Assembly: GCA_021733645.1 (NCBI GenBank)
Contig: JAHREJ010000043.1
Location: forward strand, 1 to 40,123
Direction of reading: 5' to 3'
From: Bacillus subtilis subsp. subtilis
GTDB taxonomy: Bacteria > Pseudomonadota > Gammaproteobacteria > Xanthomonadales > Xanthomonadaceae
Length of the DNA stretch: 40,123 nt
Shown here piece after piece: positions 35,472 through 40,123 of the stretch (its first letter is position 1; every line of letters begins with the position of its first letter). The position numbers and the translations under genes were made by a program. Under the pieces are notes generated by a model, which saw only the letters and a program-made list of their open reading frames with translations, was not told the DNA's origin and made no database searches.

Positions 35472-36068
35472 ATGTCGATTGTCATCCGCGACGTGCGCGA
35501 GCACGAGCTCGATTCCGTCCTGGCCCTGAACAACAACGCCGGCCTGGCCATCCTGCCGCTGGATGCCGCCCGCCTGCGCCTGTTCTATGAAACCGCTGAA
35601 TACTTCCGCGTCGCCGAGCGCGACGGCAACCTGGCCGGCTTCCTGATCGGCTTCGGCAGCGACAGCCAGCACGACAGCAGCAACTTCGCCTGGTTCCAGC
35701 AGCAACTGGACAGCAAATTCTTCTATATCGACCGCATCGTGGTCGCCAGCCGCCGTCGCGGCGGTGGCGTCGGCCGTGCGTTCTATGCCGATGCGCAGAG
35801 CTATGCCGAGCTGCGCTACCCGCAGATGACCTGCGAGGTGTTCCTGGACCACGGCGCCGACGCGGCGCTGCTGTTCCACGGCAGCTTCGGCTTCCGCGAG
35901 GTTGGGCAGAACAACATGGCCCACGTCGACGTGCGCGCCAGCATGCTGCTCAAGGACTTGTGCAGTTACCAGTGGGTACACGATACCTACGGCGACCAGC
36001 TGCCCGACGTGCCCTGGGTGGGCCACCGTCGCGAGCCGCTGCGTGCGCACCGGCCGACGGGGACCTGA
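35472..36068 (+). CDS. GNAT-family N-acetyltransferase
   Basis: The 198-aa protein has a GNAT fold: IRDVREHELDSVLALNNNA at the N-terminus, YFRVAERDGNLAGFLIGF, and the acetyl-CoA loop IDRIVVASRRRGGGVGRAFYADAQSYA (R-x2-G-x-G/A like). The C-terminal LLFHGSFGFREVGQNN is typical. The substrate is unknown. The ATG at 35472 has GGAG as RBS. It lies one base ahead of the minC start, suggesting co-transcription with minCDE. Confidence 0.87.
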   Translation: MSIVIRDVREHELDSVLALNNNAGLAILPLDAARLRLFYETAEYFRVAERDGNLAGFLIGFGSDSQHDSSNFAWFQQQLDSKFFYIDRIVVASRRRGGGVGRAFYADAQSYAELRYPQMTCEVFLDHGADAALLFHGSFGFREVGQNNMAHVDVRASMLLKDLCSYQWVHDTYGDQLPDVPWVGHRREPLRAHRPTGT

Positions 36069-36069
36069 G

Positions 36070-36855
36070 GTGGCGGCGAACATGGATTTTGAACAGGCCG
36101 GCGAACTGAAGATCGGCCAGGTGGGCATTGCCAACCTGCGCATCCGCACCCTGGACGTGGATCGCCTCACCCGTGAAATGCACGACCGCGTGGCGCGTGC
36201 GCCCAAGCTGTTCGGGCGTGCGGCGGTGATCCTGGATTTCGGCGGCCTCAGCCAGATTCCCGACGTGGCCACGGCCAAGGCGCTGCTGGACGGCCTGCGC
36301 AGCGCCGGCGTGCTGCCGGTTGCGCTGGCCTACGGCACCTCCGAGACCGAGCGGTTGTCGCAGCAGCTGGGGCTGCCGCTGCTGGCCAAGTTCCGCGCGC
36401 AGTACGAACGCGCCGAGCTGGACGCCGTGCCGGCCGCCCCGCCGCCGGCCCCCGCGCCGGAACCGGCACGACGTGCCCGCGCGGCCGCACCGGCGGCCGT
36501 ACCGGCTGCACCGGCCAAGGCCGCACAACCGGGCCGCATGCAGACCAGCAACGTGCGCTCGGGCCAGCAGCTGTACGCGGAAAACTGCGACCTGACGGTG
36601 ATGGCGACCGTGGGCGCCGGTGCCGAGGTGATCGCCGACGGCAGCATCCACATCTACGGTACGCTGCGGGGCAGAGCCCTGGCAGGTGCCCAAGGCAACA
36701 CCACGGCACGCATTTTCTGCCGTGAATTCCATGCTGAACTGGTCGCCATTGCCGGCCATTACAAGGTACTGGACGATGTCCCGGACAATCTGCGCGGCAA
36801 GGCGGTGCAGGTGTGGCTGGAACAGGACCAGATCAAGATCGCGGCGCTGGACTGA
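36070..36855 (+). CDS. minC: Septum site-determining protein MinC
   Basis: MinC inhibits FtsZ ring assembly away from midcell, as a complex with MinD. The 261-aa protein has the N-terminal FtsZ-inhibiting domain (1-115; APKLFGRAAVILDFGGLS), a long Ala/Pro linker (about 122-155) and the C-terminal beta-helix domain (RSGQQLYAENCDLTVMATVGAGAEVIADGSIHIYGTLRGRALAG), which binds MinD. The GTG at 36070 gives MAANMDFEQ, close to the start I recall for Xanthomonas MinC; an ATG at 36082 is the alternative. Confidence 0.96.
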   Translation: MAANMDFEQAGELKIGQVGIANLRIRTLDVDRLTREMHDRVARAPKLFGRAAVILDFGGLSQIPDVATAKALLDGLRSAGVLPVALAYGTSETERLSQQLGLPLLAKFRAQYERAELDAVPAAPPPAPAPEPARRARAAAPAAVPAAPAKAAQPGRMQTSNVRSGQQLYAENCDLTVMATVGAGAEVIADGSIHIYGTLRGRALAGAQGNTTARIFCREFHAELVAIAGHYKVLDDVPDNLRGKAVQVWLEQDQIKIAALD

Positions 36856-36890
36856 TCCAGCGCCCACACAGAAGAATCAGGAGAAGTCCT

Positions 36891-37700
36891 TTGGCTGAAA
36901 TCATCGTAGTCACTTCCGGCAAGGGCGGCGTGGGCAAGACCACCAGCAGCGCCAGCCTGGCATGCGGCCTGGCGCGGCGCGGCAAGAAGGTGGCGGTGAT
37001 CGACTTCGACGTCGGCCTGCGCAACCTGGACCTGATCATGGGGTGCGAGCGCCGGGTGGTGTACGACTTCGTGAACGTGGTGCACGGTGAGGCGACGCTC
37101 AAGCAGTCGCTGATCAAGGACAAGCGCTTTGACAACCTGTACGTGCTGGCGGCCTCGCAGACCCGTGACAAGGATGCACTGACCCAGGAAGGCGTGGGCA
37201 AGGTGCTCAAGGACCTGGCGGCGGACGGTTTTGACTACATCATCTGCGATTCGCCGGCGGGCATCGAGAAGGGTGCGTTCCTGGCGATGTACTACGCCGA
37301 CCGCGCGGTGGTGGTGGTGAATCCGGAAGTGTCCTCGGTGCGCGATTCGGATCGCATCATCGGGCTGCTGGATTCCAAGACGCACAAGGCAGAATCCGGG
37401 CAGAACGTGCCGGCGTTCCTGCTGCTCACGCGCTACAGCCCGGCACGGGTGGAAAGTGGCGAGATGTTGAGCATCACCGACGTGGAAGAAGTGCTGGGCC
37501 TGAAGGCCATTGGCGTGGTGCCCGAATCGGGCGACGTGCTCAATGCGTCCAACAAGGGCGAGCCGGTGATTCTGGATCCGGAATCGGCGGCGGGCCAGGC
37601 ATACGAAGATGCGGTGGGCCGCATCCTTGGCGAAGAGCGTCCGATGCGCTTCACCACCGTGGAGAAGAAAGGCTTCTTCAGCAAGCTGTTCGGAGGGTAA
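36891..37700 (+). CDS. minD: Septum site-determining ATPase MinD
   Basis: MinD is a membrane-binding ParA-type ATPase that drives pole-to-pole oscillation and recruits MinC. The 269-aa protein has the deviant Walker A KGGVGKTT (11-18), then [14 protein letters not shown] and [13 protein letters not shown]-terminal amphipathic membrane-targeting helix is present ([13 protein letters not shown]). The start is TTG at 36891 with a good RBS (AGGAGA) 6 bases before it. Confidence 0.98.
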   Translation: MAEIIVVTSGKGGVGKTTSSASLACGLARRGKKVAVIDFDVGLRNLDLIMGCERRVVYDFVNVVHGEATLKQSLIKDKRFDNLYVLAASQTRDKDALTQEGVGKVLKDLAADGFDYIICDSPAGIEKGAFLAMYYADRAVVVVNPEVSSVRDSDRIIGLLDSKTHKAESGQNVPAFLLLTRYSPARVESGEMLSITDVEEVLGLKAIGVVPESGDVLNASNKGEPVILDPESAAGQAYEDAVGRILGEERPMRFTTVEKKGFFSKLFGG

Positions 37701-37702
37701 GC

Positions 37703-37963
37703 ATGGGACTGTTCGATTTCCTGAACCGGAAGAAGACCACTGCCGAAACGGCCAAGAACCGCCTGCAGATCATCATCGCGCAGGAACGCAGTCATCGCGG
37801 CGGCCCGGACTATCTGCCGCTGTTGCAGCGGGAGCTGCTGGAAGTGATCAAGAAGTACGTGAACATCGACGCTGATGCGGTGAGGGTGGATCTGGTGAAG
37901 GACGGTGAGCACGATGTGCTCGACATCTCCGTTGCCTTGCCGGAAGGCCCGCAGCAGCCCTGA
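37703..37963 (+). CDS. minE: Cell division topological specificity factor MinE
   Basis: MinE stimulates MinD ATPase and confines MinCD to the poles. The 86-aa protein has the membrane-targeting N-terminus [11 protein letters not shown], the anti-MinCD helix ([20 protein letters not shown]) and the dimerisation domain ([19 protein letters not shown]). It begins 2 bases after minD and is certainly co-transcribed. Confidence 0.98.
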   Translation: MGLFDFLNRKKTTAETAKNRLQIIIAQERSHRGGPDYLPLLQRELLEVIKKYVNIDADAVRVDLVKDGEHDVLDISVALPEGPQQP

Positions 37964-37969
37964 GCCGTG

Positions 37970-37994
37970 CCGCCCCTTCCCTGGGAAGGGGCGG
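37970..37994 (+). terminator. Stem-loop after minE
   Basis: CCGCCCCTTCC-CTG-GGAAGGGGCGG is a perfect 11-bp stem with a 3-base loop, 6 bases after the minE stop, followed by only TT. It could partly end the min transcript or lower expression of the following gene. Confidence 0.6.
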
Positions 37995-38008
37995 TTGAAG
38001 TAGACGCC

Positions 38009-38494
38009 ATGACGACCGACGTTGTTGCCGCCGATGTGCAGGTCACCTGCGTTGGCGATATCCATTTCGAGGATGCCGTTGCCCTGCTTGCCGCGCACGA
38101 CCTGCGGCTGCATCGGGTGGATGCTGCCGCGCCGATTCCAGGCAGTTACTGGGGCGAACCGGAAGCGGGGATCATCGGCAGCGATGTGTACGTGCGCGAT
38201 GACACGCCGGTGCACTCGATGCTGCACGAGGCCTGCCACCTGATCGTGCTGCCGCCGGAGCGGCGTGCACTGGTGCACACCGACGCCACCGATTCGGTAC
38301 CCGAGGAAGATGCCACCTGTTACCTGCAGATCGTGCTGGCCGGGCAGTTGCCGGGCGTGGGGAGCGATCGGCTGATGCAGGACATGGATGCGTGGGGATA
38401 CACCTACCGCCTGGGCTCCACGCGCGCGTGGTTCGAGCAGGACGCCGAAGATGCCAAAGCGTGGTTGGTCGAACGCGGGTTGTTGGCCGCTTGA
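38009..38494 (+). CDS. Small HEACH-motif protein, possible zinc metallopeptidase
   Basis: The 161-aa protein has a HExxH zinc-peptidase-like motif at 73-77 (SVHSMLHEACHLIVLPPERR-type context: HSMLHEACHLIVL). A pair of glutamates at 99-100 (DSVPEEDATCYLQIVLAGQLPG) could supply the third ligand. This is the gluzincin-like arrangement, on a helix ending in hydrophobic residues. No signal peptide is seen, so it is cytosolic. I do not recognise the family with certainty. It sits 45 bases after minE beyond a stem-loop. Whether it is an active protease or linked to division is unknown. The ATG at 38009 was preferred to a GTG at 37967 inside the stem-loop. Confidence 0.75.
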   Translation: MTTDVVAADVQVTCVGDIHFEDAVALLAAHDLRLHRVDAAAPIPGSYWGEPEAGIIGSDVYVRDDTPVHSMLHEACHLIVLPPERRALVHTDATDSVPEEDATCYLQIVLAGQLPGVGSDRLMQDMDAWGYTYRLGSTRAWFEQDAEDAKAWLVERGLLAA

Positions 38495-38516
38495 GCGCTT
38501 TTTGAAGCGCTTCTGT
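38494..38516 (+). terminator. Terminator of the HEACH-protein gene
   Basis: AGCGCTT-TTTG-AAGCGCT (38494-38500 with 38505-38511) overlaps the stop codon and is followed by TTCTGTT, a weak T-rich tail. Confidence 0.5.
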
Positions 38517-38686
38517 TCGCCGTCTGCTTGAGGCGCGAGGGAGGGGTATCCCCCGGTGGGACGCGCGTGAATCCCGCGCCGCACCACGTCCCTCAGCAAA
38601 AGAAACGCTAAAGAGAGACGCAAGAAAACACGCCCCGCACCCCGTTCCTCCGCAACAGAAACGCCAACAGCGCCGCGAACAAAAAA

Positions 38687-39928
38687 CTACTGCCCCGCCA
38701 TCGCCCGCAACGTAATCCCGACGATGTAGGCCAGATACGTCCCCGTGGCATACCCCATCGTCCCCAGCAGCACCCCGACAGGCGCAAGCGAGGGATGGAA
38801 AGCAGCCGCCACAACAGGCGCCGAAGCCGGCCCACCGATGTTGGATTGCGAGCCAATGGCAAAGTAGAAGAACGGCACCTTCAACACCCGCGCCAACGCC
38901 AGCAACAACACGATGTGCACCCCGATCCAGATCAGCCCCAGCGCGAACAGCCACGGCCGTTCCAGCAGCGCCAGCAGGTCCATCTGCATCCCGATGCAGG
39001 CAATCAGGAAGTACAACAGCAGCGACCCCAGCTTGGAGGCACCCGCGCCTTCCAGATTGCGCGCACGCGTGAAACTCAATGCCAGCCCGCAGGTGGTGGA
39101 AATCACCACCACCCACACGAACGGCGCATCCAGGCTGAACTGCGACGCCCAGCTGACGTGGCCCTTGAACCAGGCCGACACCGGGCCGGCAATGGCGTGC
39201 GACAGGCCCACGGTTCCGAACGCCACCGCCACGATCAGCATCAGATCGGTCAGACTCGCCACGCGCTCGTGTTCGCTCTGGAATTTTTCGATGCGCCGCT
39301 TGAGCTCATCGATGCCCGAGGTATCGGCACCGGTGCGTGCGTCGATCTTCGCCGCGCGTCCGGCCAGGAAGATCAGCGCAGCCATCCACACATAGCCCAC
39401 GCCTACGTCGACCACCGCAAACTGCCCGAACGTGGTGGCGTTGACGTCAAACACCTCGCGCATGGCCAGCATGTTGGCGCCGCCCCCGATCCAACTGCCG
39501 GCCAAGGCCGCCATGCCCGCCCAGGTGTCTCCGGCCACGGTGTCCGGGTGCAGCCACTTCATCACCTGGAAGGCCACCACCGCGCCGAGCATGATGCTGA
39601 AGGACGCGCCCAGGTACATCACGATCAGCTTCGGTCCCAGTCGCAGGATGCCCTTGATGTCCACCGCCAGGGTGAGCAGCACCAGCGCCGCCGGTAGCAG
39701 GATGTCGCGCGCGATGGGGTTGTAGAGCTGCGTGTTCTGGCCGTCGATCAGCCCGAAGGTGTTGTAGATACCGGGAATCAGGTAGCACAGCAGCAGGGCC
39801 GGCACGACGGTGTAGAAGCGCTTCCACAGGCCGCGCTCGCGCGAGGCGGTCCAGAACACGGCGCCGAGGGTGGCGGCGATCAGGCCGAAGACGACGATGT
39901 CGTTCTGGATCAGGGCGGGTGCTTTCAC
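38687..39928 (-). CDS. DUF819 family membrane protein
   Basis: The 413-aa protein has about ten to twelve membrane segments and the DUF819 (YjcL-like) pattern: AGSWIGGGANMLAMREVFDV, then AVVDVGVGYVWMAALIFLAGR, and FFYFAIGSQSNIGGPASAPVVAAAFHPSLAPVGVLLGTMGYATGTYLAYIVG. Duplicated halves with GG/N-rich re-entrant segments resemble secondary transporters, but the substrate is unknown. The start was set at the GTG at 39928 (MKAPALIQND) because a longer in-frame start at 40042 falls inside the tandem repeat; no clear RBS supports either. Confidence 0.87.
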   Translation of the reverse strand: MKAPALIQNDIVVFGLIAATLGAVFWTASRERGLWKRFYTVVPALLLCYLIPGIYNTFGLIDGQNTQLYNPIARDILLPAALVLLTLAVDIKGILRLGPKLIVMYLGASFSIMLGAVVAFQVMKWLHPDTVAGDTWAGMAALAGSWIGGGANMLAMREVFDVNATTFGQFAVVDVGVGYVWMAALIFLAGRAAKIDARTGADTSGIDELKRRIEKFQSEHERVASLTDLMLIVAVAFGTVGLSHAIAGPVSAWFKGHVSWASQFSLDAPFVWVVVISTTCGLALSFTRARNLEGAGASKLGSLLLYFLIACIGMQMDLLALLERPWLFALGLIWIGVHIVLLLALARVLKVPFFYFAIGSQSNIGGPASAPVVAAAFHPSLAPVGVLLGTMGYATGTYLAYIVGITLRAMAGQ

Positions 39929-39995
39929 GGGTGCGGATGGCCTGGTTGAAAAGCGATGGAACCTGCGCGGGTGGGAGGGGCAGAGCCGAGTCCCT

Positions 39996-40123
39996 GCAGC
40001 CGAGCATGGCTCGGCTCTACCGGTCAGGGCACAGCCGGGCATGGCTCGGCTCTACCGGTCAGGGCACAGCCGGGCATGGCTCGGCTCTACCGGTCAGGGC
40101 ACAGCCGGGCATGGCTCGGCTCT
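39996..40123. repeat. 35-bp tandem repeat carrying a REP-like hairpin, cut by the right edge
   Basis: Units at 39996-40030, 40031-40065, 40066-40100 and 40101-40123 (partial) share ACAGCCGGGCATGGCTCGGC followed by TCTACCGGTCAGGGC. The first unit differs slightly (GCAGCCGAGC start); the later copies are identical. Each has the hairpin core CCGRGC-ATG-GCTCGG seen in the GTAG elements. There are no variable spacers, so it is not CRISPR. It lies in the promoter region of the DUF819 gene. Confidence 0.9.

Noticed and set aside
39996..40123. Possible CRISPR array
   Set aside because: Repeat units are directly adjacent with no variable spacers, each holds a REP-like hairpin, and no cas gene is near.

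Overview
The window looks like chromosomal DNA of a Xanthomonadaceae bacterium, most probably Stenotrophomonas or a close relative. Three things point there: high GC with strong third-position GC; a gene order typical of that family (murJ, then ribF-ileS-lspA-ispH without fkpB; rplU-rpmA-obgE; minCDE beside a DesK/DesR-like two-component pair); and many short palindromes built on GTAG(T/A)GCCGAGC-CAT-GCTCGGC, which resemble the SMAG/REP family described in Stenotrophomonas. I see no phage, IS element, tRNA, rRNA or CRISPR array. Genus assignment is inference from memory of the family, not from a search.

Layout. 1-620: left edge with an unrecognised Cys-rich reading frame running off the window and a complete single-gene unit (promoter, RBS, ORF, terminator) for a 62-aa peptide with a double-glycine leader, a candidate bacteriocin or other ribosomal peptide. 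1143-8124 (minus): murJ, then the tightly overlapped ribF-ileS-lspA-ispH run (cell-wall lipid II export, flavin cofactors, tRNA charging, lipoprotein signal peptidase, isoprenoid precursor). 8137-10742: rpsT (plus), obgE and rpmA-rplU (minus). 10942-14339: uvrA with a basic tail, overlapped by a hot-dog thioesterase. 14448-18058: stress and redox genes (HxlR regulator divergent from a glutathione transferase, AhpD-like protein divergent from an AraC regulator) plus one unknown protein. 18138-21291: a TonB-C-like secreted protein with a PCu(A)C copper chaperone, an enoyl-CoA isomerase, TesB thioesterase and a membrane-anchored DUF2007-like protein. 21356-25358: ECF sigma factor with a membrane tail, EF-hand protein, Bpt aminoacyltransferase and an EEP-family lipoprotein. 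25453-30682: purT, then a six-gene plus-strand run that begins with an SPFH / ribbon-helix-helix / DUF4177 cassette behind a palindromic operator, continuing into an alpha/beta hydrolase, a PH-like membrane protein and an M15 peptidase. 30677-30945: a cluster of REP-type hairpins. 30945-35334 (minus): AlkA-like glycosylase, DUF423, an SRPBCC-type protein and the LuxR/HisKA_3 pair. 35472-38494 (plus): GNAT, minC, minD, minE and a small HEACH-motif protein. 38687-40123: DUF819 membrane protein and a 35-bp tandem repeat that runs off the right edge.

The best candidates for something undescribed are the double-glycine peptide unit at 341-714, the SPFH-RHH-DUF4177 cassette with its operator at 26739-26757, the ECF sigma factor carrying its own membrane domain, and the HEACH protein attached to the min cluster. 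Most other genes are ordinary housekeeping or common accessory genes.
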